From: Telluribacter humicola
Lineage (GTDB): Bacteria; Bacteroidota; Bacteroidia; Cytophagales; Spirosomataceae
Reading direction: 5' to 3'
DNA length: 64,000 bases
NCBI RefSeq assembly: GCF_017355935.1
Contig: NZ_JAFIQT010000010.1
Location: 57,729-121,728, forward strand
The position numbers and the translations under genes were made by a program. Below are positions 33,876-40,706 of the stretch, piece by piece (the first letter of the stretch is position 1; each line of letters opens with the position of its first letter). The notes below the pieces were generated by a model. It was given only the letters and a program-made list of their open reading frames with translations, had not been told where the DNA came from and did no database searches.

Positions 33876-34610
33876 CTATATCGTTAGTGATTGGACCATT
33901 TTCTCCATCTTAGTTTTGGCAAACCAACCGGCCGACTGAATCCCTTCCTGTCCCTCACCGCGCTCCATCATACGGACTATCTTGTTAGCCAGTTCGGTTT
34001 GAGGTTCCAGGTCTCCAAAGCTTTCCAGGGACAGCCGGCACGTACTGGCCATTTCCAGCAGATTCTCCCTTTGCTGGGGAAAAGTCTGAAAGGTATTCAC
34101 ATTCATCCAGACGACGATGGGGAAGTTTCTGCCAACGGCCTGGTAGATTTTCATAAGGTATTCCACGCAGGCAGTATAGGCGGTCCCTCCGGCGACGACC
34201 ACATGAAAGACAAAATGGGCGTTCAGGTACTGCTCAAACTCCCGGAGCTCGTCCTGATCCAGGTCCAGGGTCAGCAGCGCCGGTATCTGTTCCGACTCGG
34301 GAGCCCCGAAATCCAGATAAAATACTTGATTGGATACATCCGCCAGCTGCTGCAAGCTGTCGAAGAGGCGATCCCGGGCAATCTTCCGATACCCGTCCAG
34401 CAAGTCAATGTCGGCCAGCCGCCTGTCGTGCCGGGCCAGAAATCGGAGCTGGGTGGTACTCGTACGGGTGGAGCCATCCACGTCTATGAAAGTCCTGGTA
34501 GCATCCCTTTCGTACTTGACCGCGATCAGGTACGTTAAAAACGACTTTCCCACTCCACCTTTGGCTTGAATAATAAAGTTGAATCGCTTCTGTGCGGTCC
34601 CCTCTTCCAT
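33876..34610 (-). CDS. traA: ParA/MinD-like ATPase (TraA-like) of the transfer operon
   Basis: A 244-residue ATPase with a deviant Walker A motif (KGGVGKS, residues 17-23, in IIQAKGGVGKSFLTYLIAVKY). The switch I region has FIDVDGSTRTSTTQL. The expected Walker B area reads VFYLDFGAP. Unlike the partition ParA at 21707, it lacks the DPQGN signature. CTnDOT traA encodes a ParA-like protein at the start of the operon, and this gene has the same place. It may position the transfer machinery or regulate relaxosome delivery. It is the second gene of the leftward operon, 6 bp after the 34617 gene. Confidence 0.78.
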   Translation of the reverse strand: MEEGTAQKRFNFIIQAKGGVGKSFLTYLIAVKYERDATRTFIDVDGSTRTSTTQLRFLARHDRRLADIDLLDGYRKIARDRLFDSLQQLADVSNQVFYLDFGAPESEQIPALLTLDLDQDELREFEQYLNAHFVFHVVVAGGTAYTACVEYLMKIYQAVGRNFPIVVWMNVNTFQTFPQQRENLLEMASTCRLSLESFGDLEPQTELANKIVRMMERGEGQEGIQSAGWFAKTKMEKMVQSLTI

Positions 34611-34616
34611 GCTACA

Positions 34617-35033
34617 CTATGATTTTTTTGGTGCGGCCCACCGGATCAGGTTGGGCTTTATTTGATTTTCGTCGGCGAATACATCTAAAGGTTTGAATCC
34701 ATTCAGACCATCCGGAAGACCTGCTTGCTCTAGGCTATTGCCAGGGGAGGGGAGAGGCTCTACCGTTGATTCGACTCTTCCCCCACCCGTTCCAAACCCT
34801 TTTTCCTGCTTACTTTGTTTGACGCGAAGTGTTCGTATGGTTTGTACCCCAACGGGAATGCCGAGGTCCTGTGATATTACCTTGGATGCCCCTACTAAGG
34901 ATAGCTCATGAATCTCCCGGCGGTACAGCTGAATCAACAGCTCCCCGCGGCCTTTTTGTATTCCATGTTCATGTAAAAAATGGAGCCGCTCCCGTGCCTG
35001 CCTGTTAGAAGTCCGCTCTTTCCCTTCGTCCAT
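34617..35033 (-). CDS. First gene of the transfer operon, unknown function
   Basis: A 138-residue protein I cannot assign. The N-terminal 75 residues are helical and basic (RQARERLHFLHEHGIQKGRGELLIQLYRREI) with VISQDLGIPVGVQTIRTLRVKQ, which looks like a helix-turn-helix DNA-binding segment. The second half is Gly/Pro/Ser-rich and probably disordered. As the first gene of the operon, right beside the oriT-like region and a TTATAAATT site (35087-35099), it could be a relaxosome protein or an operon regulator. That is inference from position and the possible HTH. Confidence 0.55.
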   Translation of the reverse strand: MDEGKERTSNRQARERLHFLHEHGIQKGRGELLIQLYRREIHELSLVGASKVISQDLGIPVGVQTIRTLRVKQSKQEKGFGTGGGRVESTVEPLPSPGNSLEQAGLPDGLNGFKPLDVFADENQIKPNLIRWAAPKKS

Positions 35034-35078
35034 TGATTCGCCTCAAACTTTCTTCAAATATCCGGGCTGTTTACTTAA

Positions 35079-35109
35079 TTTACAAATTATAAATTATAAA
35101 ATTTGTAAA
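35079..35109. promoter_or_regulatory. AT-rich operator-like palindrome before the tra operon
   Basis: A perfect 10-bp inverted repeat (TTTACAAATT at 35079-35088, complement at 35100-35109) encloses the 13-mer TTATAAATTATAA (35087-35099). The same 13-mer recurs at 42942-42954. It lies 46 bp upstream of the first gene of the leftward operon. Confidence 0.55.
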
Positions 35110-35461
35110 AAAATATAAAAAACTAGTGATGTTAACATGGCAGCAACACAAACTAGCATGACAGTAACACAAGTCAACATAAACCAACATGGTAGTAGCA
35201 CGAAACCAACACATCTCTTGCCGAAGGTAACATGTCAGTAACACAACATAACATAAAGTGTCGTTAAGACGATCCTGAACAACAAATGACTCTTAAAAGG
35301 GCAAAAACGGTAGATGAAAAGCAGAAGCAAGCCATGTGTTTGTATATACAATCTCCGGCGCTCCGCTTCTCAATTCTATACCCAAACACACCGGTCGTGC
35401 CTCCCTTGCCTTGTTGGGGAAGGCCCCAAGCCCCTCACAAATTAATCCTACTACCATAGCT
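35110..35461. other. Probable oriT region with phased direct repeats
   Basis: Gene-free region between the divergent tra operon and the relaxase operon, where oriT is usually found. It carries four 18-bp direct repeats (35134-35246), a GC-rich 6-bp hairpin with a 4-nt loop (TTGGGG 35414-35419, CCCCAA 35424-35429) and a 12-bp palindrome (35454-35465) over the start of the accessory gene. The nick site could not be named from sequence alone. Confidence 0.55.
35134..35246 (+). repeat. Four helically phased direct repeats near oriT
   Basis: Copies of AACATGNCAGTAACACAA start at 35134, 35155, 35186 and 35229; the third is the most divergent. The start-to-start distances of 21, 31 and 43 bp are close to two, three and four helical turns, so a bound protein would sit on one face of the DNA. 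Confidence 0.7.
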
Positions 35462-35791
35462 ATGGAAGATAAACCTCATTATGATCCCCGTAAGACTACT
35501 GCCTCAAAGCGGGAAAAGAAAGATAAGGTGATCCTGTTACGCGTCAATCAGAAAGAGTATGAAACCATTAAAGCCAATGCTACCCTGGCTGGTCTTAGCG
35601 TATCACACTACCTGAGGAGGCTGGGTATAAACCATCCGGTAAAGGCCCGCTTTGAGAAGGAGGAAAAGCGGAATCTTCAGGGTATCGGCAACAACCTGAA
35701 TCAGCTAACGGCTTACGCCCACAAAGGCCTTCTTTATGAAAAGCAGCTGCTGGATCTATTAGACAAACTGAAAAGCCTCCTTAAGGTATGA
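35462..35791 (+). CDS. MobA/MobC-like relaxosome accessory protein
   Basis: A 109-residue DNA-binding accessory protein. After a basic N-terminus (KPHYDPRKTTASKREKKDK) comes a ribbon-helix-helix-like core (VILLRVNQKEYETIKANATLAGLSVSHYLRRLG) and a C-terminal helix with RNLQGIGNNLNQLTAYAH, the signature of MobC-type proteins. Such proteins bind oriT and help the relaxase open it. The start ATG at 35462 lies in a palindrome (CCATAG/CTATGG). Its stop overlaps the relaxase start by 4 nt (ATGA), so the two are co-translated. It is named MobA in some Bacteroidetes systems. Confidence 0.85.
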   Translation: MEDKPHYDPRKTTASKREKKDKVILLRVNQKEYETIKANATLAGLSVSHYLRRLGINHPVKARFEKEEKRNLQGIGNNLNQLTAYAHKGLLYEKQLLDLLDKLKSLLKV

Positions 35792-36597
35792 TTGCGAAAA
35801 CGTCTATTGGCTCGGACTTCCACGGAGCCATCCACTATGGTGCTGGGTATCGTCTGGACGGAACCATAATCAAAGGAAAAGCAGAGTTGTTGCTGCTCAA
35901 TAACATTGTATCACAGGATCCAAAAGGGATTGCCGACGAGATGCAACAGGAAGCTGCCTATGGACGGTGTAAGAAGCCTGTTTGGCACACTTCTCTGAAC
36001 TGGAAGCCGGGGGAGTATCCTACGCGGGAGCAGATGATCGTAGCGGCAAAAAGCTACTGCCAGAAGATGGGCGCTGACCCTACCGATCACCAGATCGTAG
36101 TGTACCAGCACCACGACCAGCCTCACCGGCATATTCACATTTACATTAATCGGGTACCCACCGATGGAGGGACAGCTCTGGCTACTTCTCATAATTATGC
36201 TCGTAACGAGCGAATATGCCGGGAGATATGCCAGGAACTGAGTTTTGCCAGGGTAGAGCGACTGAAAGAAGGGCAGCTACGGCAAGTAACGCCTAACCAG
36301 TTGGAAGCCCAGCAGGTAGTTCAACTGGCCATTCGGGAAGCATTGAAGGAGAAGTCACATAACCCGGTAGATATGGAGCGACGGCTGAAAGAAAAGGGGA
36401 TCGAGTGTAGGTACCAGTTGGAAGGAGGCAAGCTGAAATATTCCAGCTACTGCTATCAGGGTGTACCTATCAAAGGGCAGGACGTGGGATTTACAGCCAA
36501 ACAACTGCAGACCAGGCTGGATAAGAATTTGCTGATGGTAGAGGATAGTAAAACTAAGATAACTGAATCGGTTGTAAGACCAAAGCTAGGCAGGTAG
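35788..36597 (+). CDS. Relaxase (MobP-type mobilization nuclease), short form
   Basis: HUH endonuclease that nicks oriT and leads the strand into the recipient. The metal-binding motif reads HHDQPHRHIHIYIN with His113, His115 and His117 as the likely triad; the catalytic Tyr is probably among the N-terminal residues (HYGAGY, Tyr17 or Tyr21). The motif WHTSLNWKPGE and the region VVYQHHDQPH are as in Bacteroidetes MobB-type relaxases. At 269 residues it is shorter than most of this family (often 350-500) and has no long C-terminal helicase or primase domain. It overlaps the accessory gene by 4 nt. Confidence 0.9.
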   Translation: MIAKTSIGSDFHGAIHYGAGYRLDGTIIKGKAELLLLNNIVSQDPKGIADEMQQEAAYGRCKKPVWHTSLNWKPGEYPTREQMIVAAKSYCQKMGADPTDHQIVVYQHHDQPHRHIHIYINRVPTDGGTALATSHNYARNERICREICQELSFARVERLKEGQLRQVTPNQLEAQQVVQLAIREALKEKSHNPVDMERRLKEKGIECRYQLEGGKLKYSSYCYQGVPIKGQDVGFTAKQLQTRLDKNLLMVEDSKTKITESVVRPKLGR

Positions 36598-36986
36598 TAG
36601 GTGTTGTGAAAGATACGATAGAAAAGAGAGATGCTTCTATGTGTTCTTTTTCGCCTTTTGTCACTTAAATTTTGCAGTTAGCAATTCGAACAGACCGAAT
36701 AGCCCATCGTTTCCCTAGCGTTTCCCCTGGAACGCTCTGTAATTTTTAATCAATTATACCGAACCCCCTGCTGGGTTAAGCTATCGTTTGGTGCCCCTCC
36801 AGTTCTTATACTGTACCTGGCCTACATGAAAATTTAGTGAAAGCAGAGTTCGTGCCGCAGCGGTGGGCCGCAGGTAAATGTATATGGAAAGATTAGCCAG
36901 GCCGGTTGTTAGTAGATATACAATCTATGCACTGCACAACCAGTAACAACAATATTTAGCAATAAGTTAACGCCAGAATGCTTCCC
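36598..36986. other. Gap between relaxase and the AlbA_2 gene
   Basis: No gene or clear repeat was found in these 389 bp. The flanking genes converge on it, so it probably holds terminators, but no stem longer than about 6 bp was seen. Confidence 0.4.
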
Positions 36987-38510
36987 TTACTTTAATTGCT
37001 CAGCCATTTTCAATGATAAGTAGTATCCACCTGTTTTCAAGGGCCCCCTATACTCTATAAGGCCTGCTTGACGAGCAATTTGTAAATACCTTTCCGTAGT
37101 CCTTGTGGACTTCTGGATGGTAGAGCTGATTTGTCTGGAGCTTACTCCCGCACTATCTGCAATGAAAATTATAAGTTTAGCTATTTCTGGCTTTATACCG
37201 CCATTTATACCGCCATTTATACCGCCATTTATGCCGCCATCATAGGAGTCGCTAAGCAGGGCATCTATAGCAGCCATCGTTTTGGTGAGTATAGGGTCGC
37301 TTTCAACGGGAAGCGATGATGCTGGTTTCGGCGTTTCTTTCGCCGGAAGGGGAATGCGTACCCTGAAAACATTTCCCTCTACGAATTCAGGGGCTCCTTG
37401 TCCTGCGTAGAATTTAAGATACCGGTTAATATTTAGTACCCCGGAGCCTAGCTCCTCCACACGTCCTAACTGAATGAAGAATTTAGCAATGGTCGGGTTC
37501 TTAGGGAAGGGGGAGAACCGCTCCGGATCGATCGGACCAAAACCATGGGGATTGTTGGCGTTTTCCGTCTCAAGCACATCCTCTTTGATGATAAAGGTAC
37601 AGGGATAGGCGTTGGTATACTCCCGATGCACAATCAGATTTGCCACGACCTCCCTGAAAATTTTGCTGCGCAGACTTACCCGCTGGGAGCCTTCCATAAA
37701 AAACGAGTCAGGTAGATGCTTGGCCACAAAATCCATCAACAGATCATAAGCATCTATTAGGTTAGTCTGAATGTACAGCCGGTCATCATAGCGATTTAGG
37801 TCCATGCGGCGTACCAGCGCATCAATTTTGTAGTGTGGCAGGACGCTCTGTATCACTTCATCTTTACCCAACAGAAGCGCTGCTGCCAGGGTGTAGCCTT
37901 CTACCTGAGTCTGGGGGTCCCGCTTCCAGAGCCCGGCCTTTTCCAACATCTGCTCATCAGACAGGGCTAGCCAGGGGTGGGTGGGGTGATGGCTGTTAAT
38001 CAGGTTTCGTATTTTAGGGAATAGCTCTTCCTTAAAGTCGGAAAAGCGCAGGCCTGCATACACCAATCCTTCAGTATAATGAGTACGTTTTCGATTGTAT
38101 AGGTCAGCAATCTGGGCCGTGCTTGTTAATTTAAAGTCACCATCGTTGCTGCGGTCAAACACTACCCCGGATGTGTTATGCACCTGAGAACTGGAAGGCA
38201 CCTGGAGATGAATGATTGTCTTTCCATCCACCTGAAGCGACATTGGATATAAGATATGAGGTGGATCCAGTTTTTGGGGATTGTTGGATAGATTAACCAG
38301 GTTAGTGATCATGGTCCTTACAGCATCCGGTGCAATACCTGAAACCTGCCCCTGGTCATTAACACCCAGTAGGATATCACCTCCATCACGGTTAAGCATG
38401 GAGCAGATGGTTTCAAATAGATTACGGGGTAGGTCACTAGCCGCTTCCTTGTATTCGAGACGAATACTTTCGCAGGTTCCAAGCAGACGTAAGGTTCGTT
38501 CCTGGTTCAT
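36987..38510 (-). CDS. AlbA_2 (Schlafen-type) plus HATPase-like regulator
   Basis: A 507-residue protein with three parts. Residues 1-150 form an AlbA_2 putative nucleic-acid-binding domain (ESIRLEYKEAASDLPRNLFETIC, then NRDGGDILLGVNDQGQV). The middle (about residues 280-385) matches the HATPase_c_4 domain linked to it: REVVANLIVHREYTN and GRVEELGSGVLNINRYLKFY. The C-terminal 70 residues contain a winged-helix-like segment (SSRQISSTIQKSTRTTERYLQIARQAGL). Between these lies a short repeat, GGIN four times, encoded by a 12-nt tandem repeat. Relatives are often called transcriptional regulators or RecG-like helicases; the true role is unknown. Confidence 0.82.
   Translation of the reverse strand: MNQERTLRLLGTCESIRLEYKEAASDLPRNLFETICSMLNRDGGDILLGVNDQGQVSGIAPDAVRTMITNLVNLSNNPQKLDPPHILYPMSLQVDGKTIIHLQVPSSSQVHNTSGVVFDRSNDGDFKLTSTAQIADLYNRKRTHYTEGLVYAGLRFSDFKEELFPKIRNLINSHHPTHPWLALSDEQMLEKAGLWKRDPQTQVEGYTLAAALLLGKDEVIQSVLPHYKIDALVRRMDLNRYDDRLYIQTNLIDAYDLLMDFVAKHLPDSFFMEGSQRVSLRSKIFREVVANLIVHREYTNAYPCTFIIKEDVLETENANNPHGFGPIDPERFSPFPKNPTIAKFFIQLGRVEELGSGVLNINRYLKFYAGQGAPEFVEGNVFRVRIPLPAKETPKPASSLPVESDPILTKTMAAIDALLSDSYDGGINGGINGGINGGIKPEIAKLIIFIADSAGVSSRQISSTIQKSTRTTERYLQIARQAGLIEYRGPLKTGGYYLSLKMAEQLK
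37192..37239 (-). repeat. 12-nt tandem repeat inside the AlbA_2 gene (four copies)
   Basis: TTTATACCGCCA occurs three times in a row (37192-37227) and a fourth copy has one change. It encodes GGIN repeats on the minus strand. Since the unit is a multiple of three, copy-number change would alter linker length without a frameshift. Confidence 0.85.
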
Positions 38511-38719
38511 TTTTGTGCAAAGAGATGGCTCAGCGGGACTTTCCTACATACCCTTTCTTGAATAAAAGTTTCCAGCTTGCTGCTACCAGGCAGTAGAAGG
38601 GATGACAGAGCACTATCTATCTTCAAAAATAGTAGTTTTATAGTCATCTAGGGCCTTTTAATACACTCTAAATTTTCAAACTTTGCCGTCTCTTAGAGTA
38701 AGACGTAACCTTCAAACCT

Positions 38720-39709
38720 ATGGCTAAGACCAAAACTACTGATAAAGAAAAGCTCGGGGAGCCTGCCTCTCCAGAAGTAGACAGCAGTCAATACGTTAAA
38801 TCTAACCTGGTCATCCTGCCGGAACTCCGGGACCTGATTCCACCGCTGCGGCCGGAGGAAACTCAGCAACTGGAAAGCAATTTGTTGGCAGATGGCATTA
38901 AAGATCCTCTAACTGTCTGGGAAACTACTTCAGACGTGATAGGTACCACCAGTGCCGCGGGCAACCTCCCGGATCAGGAGGGGGGTAAAGGGCCTGTCTA
39001 TGTCCTTATTGATGGGCACAACCGCTACACCCTCGCCCGGCAACACGGGCTGGATTACCCGGTTCATATCTTGCATTTTGACGATATAAGCCAGGTCCGG
39101 GATTACATGATCAACTACCAGTTGGGACGCCGGAACCTGACGCCCGAGCAGGCGTCTTACCTGCGAGGCCTTAGGTATAATAAAATGAAGGAGGAAAACC
39201 GCTCAGAGCGGATCAACGTGGCGGAGCATCTGGCCGGGGAATACAAAGTGAGTACTCGGACTATCAAGCGGGATGCGGAGTATGCGAAAGGGCTGGATGA
39301 GTTATCGCCTGGTTTGAAAAGTGAGGTGTTAGGCGGAAAGACGAAGTTTCCCAGAGCGGCGGCTAAAGCGCTGGCCAAAGAAAAGCCCGACAAGCCTATT
39401 CAGAACGCGGAGGAACTGAACCGGTTACTGGAAAGGCTACCAAAGGCTTTTACCAGTCTGGATGATCTGAAAGAAACACCGGAAGCGCAGGAGGATGAAA
39501 AGTCTCGGGAAATCACAAATTTGATTCAAAGATTGGTAGGAGAGGAGACGGAGGCTGTGGGGGGCCGGAAGCAGACAAAACGCCAGGCTCCCAAAGCAGT
39601 CGGCTTGCGGCAGGAGCTAAAACAACTCGTAGAGGGAGATTTGTCAAGTAAAGAGGTGATCCAGTTAATAATTCATAAGGCACAGGCTCTCCTAAATACA
39701 CTGGAGTAG
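38720..39709 (+). CDS. Second ParB-like protein, without an adjacent parA
   Basis: A 329-residue homologue of the plasmid ParB at 20890. Shared blocks are LPELRDLIPPL, IDGHNRYTLARQHGLDYP, and MINYQLGRRNLTPEQASYLRGL with an HTH around LAGEYKVSTRTIKRD. Between VWETT and VYVLIDGHNR it has an insertion of about 23 residues that the other ParB lacks. The C-terminal tail is also longer. No ParA gene is next to it, although the transfer operon has a ParA-like traA gene. It may be a regulator or a transfer-linked partition factor. A palindrome AAAAGTGAC-N5-GTCACTTTT lies 13 bp after its stop. Confidence 0.83.
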   Translation: MAKTKTTDKEKLGEPASPEVDSSQYVKSNLVILPELRDLIPPLRPEETQQLESNLLADGIKDPLTVWETTSDVIGTTSAAGNLPDQEGGKGPVYVLIDGHNRYTLARQHGLDYPVHILHFDDISQVRDYMINYQLGRRNLTPEQASYLRGLRYNKMKEENRSERINVAEHLAGEYKVSTRTIKRDAEYAKGLDELSPGLKSEVLGGKTKFPRAAAKALAKEKPDKPIQNAEELNRLLERLPKAFTSLDDLKETPEAQEDEKSREITNLIQRLVGEETEAVGGRKQTKRQAPKAVGLRQELKQLVEGDLSSKEVIQLIIHKAQALLNTLE

Positions 39710-39721
39710 GAAGCCTAAAAG

Positions 39722-39744
39722 AAAAGTGACAGGATGTCACTTTT
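39722..39744 (+). terminator. Palindromic terminator or ParB-site after the second parB
   Basis: A perfect 10-bp stem (AAAAGTGACA / TGTCACTTTT) with a 3-nt loop and a 3' T-run fits a rho-independent terminator. The same arms with the same 5-nt core spacing occur at 28646-28668, so it may instead, or also, be a protein-binding site. Confidence 0.6.
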
Positions 39745-39770
39745 GCTCCAAAGATTAGCAGCTGCTATGG

Positions 39771-39822
39771 TTGGATGTAATGTTGAGATACTATACTTTT
39801 GTTATAAATTTTATAATTTATA
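39771..39822 (+). promoter_or_regulatory. Promoter with TTATAAATT operator
   Basis: TTG at 39771-39773 and TACTTTTG at 39794-39801 are 20 bp apart, matching the Bacteroidetes -33/-7 promoter. The palindrome TATAAATT-N4-AATTTATA (39803-39822) starts right after the -7 box, over the expected transcription start, which is a repressor-like position. Confidence 0.6.
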
Positions 39823-39844
39823 TATTATCTCAAAGCAGTAGCGT

Positions 39845-40183
39845 ATGATAACCAGCGGGTGGAGGGTGATAAAGGGACTAGTGCTCCTGTTTCTGACTTT
39901 TTCGTGTGAACGAGCATCCACCGAAGAAGCAACGACGAAAGCAGCTTACCTGGGCAGCTGGGAACGAGTAGAGAAAGCGGAGAAGGGATTCACCATTTAC
40001 GAGCAGGATAGGGGCGTGTTTCTCAAATACCGGAATGGCGAGACGCATCCCCTCCAGTACGAAGCTTCAGGTAATTACTACTATGCTGTCACTCCGCTGG
40101 GTAATAGGCCCCTGCTCCTGAAGGATGGTAAGATTACCATCCAAAATGGGTTCACGTTTACCTATACAAAAACCAGAAAGTAA
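39845..40183 (+). CDS. Small putative lipoprotein
   Basis: A 112-residue protein with an N-terminal hydrophobic segment and a lipobox-like LTFSC (Cys21), so it is probably exported and lipid-anchored. The mature part is short and beta-rich (LGSWERVEKAEKGFTIYEQD, then FTYTKTRK), with a DUF or lipocalin-like feel, but I cannot assign it to a family. It stands between the second parB and the coupling-protein gene, under its own TTATAAATT-linked promoter, and is followed by a terminator. A surface or entry-exclusion role is possible but is speculation. Confidence 0.6.
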   Translation: MITSGWRVIKGLVLLFLTFSCERASTEEATTKAAYLGSWERVEKAEKGFTIYEQDRGVFLKYRNGETHPLQYEASGNYYYAVTPLGNRPLLLKDGKITIQNGFTFTYTKTRK

Positions 40184-40189
40184 AGAAAG

Positions 40190-40212
40190 AGGACACGGAC
40201 GGGTGTCCTTTT
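40190..40212 (+). terminator. Rho-independent terminator after the lipoprotein gene
   Basis: A 7-bp stem (AGGACAC 40190-40196, GTGTCCT 40203-40209) with a 6-nt loop is followed by TTT. It lies 7 bp after the stop codon, between convergent genes. Confidence 0.6.
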
Positions 40213-40223
40213 CTAGTAGAAGG

Positions 40224-40637
40224 TTACTGATTATTTCTAACCTTTACCCGCCGTTGATATTCCTCCCTAAACCTTTTTCTTTGCTGCTCGAAATAGGCCG
40301 GATCAGATTGAGCCCGGTAGAGGGCTTCGCTCGATTGCTCCTCCTGTATTCTCTGCTGTTCACGTACTGAAATAACTGTCTCAGCCCTGAATTGTGGTGG
40401 GACCAGGTCCTTGTCCGACGACAGGAGAGGAGAAATCTCCTTCTCCGTGCGTAGGCTGTCTTCACCGACACTGGAAGCCCGAAACGTAGCGGGTAGTAGT
40501 CCGACTGATGAAGCCGGAAACACCTTAGTATTTGTAAGCTCTGCCTTCACAACCGGTGCTTGTGTCCACCCTGTTACCGGATTAGCTGCTCCACAAAGGA
40601 GGAGAAAGTACCTGACCCAATTCATTCTCTTTTTCAT
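40224..40637 (-). CDS. Secreted protein of unknown function
   Basis: A 137-residue protein with a signal peptide (residues 1-24, WVRYFLLLCGAANPVTGWTQ) and an acidic, Gln/Glu/Arg-rich helical C-terminus (REQQRIQEEQSSEALYRAQ, then YFEQQRKRFREEYQRRVKV). No family was recognised. It is divergent from the coupling-protein gene, and both start regions share one AT-rich palindrome (40668-40696), so they are probably controlled together. It could be a periplasmic transfer accessory protein, which is inference from context. Confidence 0.55.
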   Translation of the reverse strand: MKKRMNWVRYFLLLCGAANPVTGWTQAPVVKAELTNTKVFPASSVGLLPATFRASSVGEDSLRTEKEISPLLSSDKDLVPPQFRAETVISVREQQRIQEEQSSEALYRAQSDPAYFEQQRKRFREEYQRRVKVRNNQ

Positions 40638-40667
40638 ACGCCTTGGTAGTTATGGTTGTGATGACAA

Positions 40668-40696
40668 AAATAAATTATAAATTTGATAATTTATTT
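40668..40696. promoter_or_regulatory. Shared divergent promoter with AT-rich palindrome
   Basis: An 11-bp perfect inverted repeat (AAATAAATTAT 40668-40678, complement 40686-40696) contains TTATAAATT (40675-40683). On the + strand, TAAATTTG (40678-40685) fits the -7 box for the coupling-protein gene; on the minus strand TATTTTTG lies beside the repeat for the secreted-protein gene. Confidence 0.55.
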
Positions 40697-40706
40697 ATTC
40701 GCCCAT

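Noticed and set aside
33891..34538. 215-codon + strand frame
   Set aside because: It is antisense to the traA-like ATPase gene, which has a clear Walker A motif.
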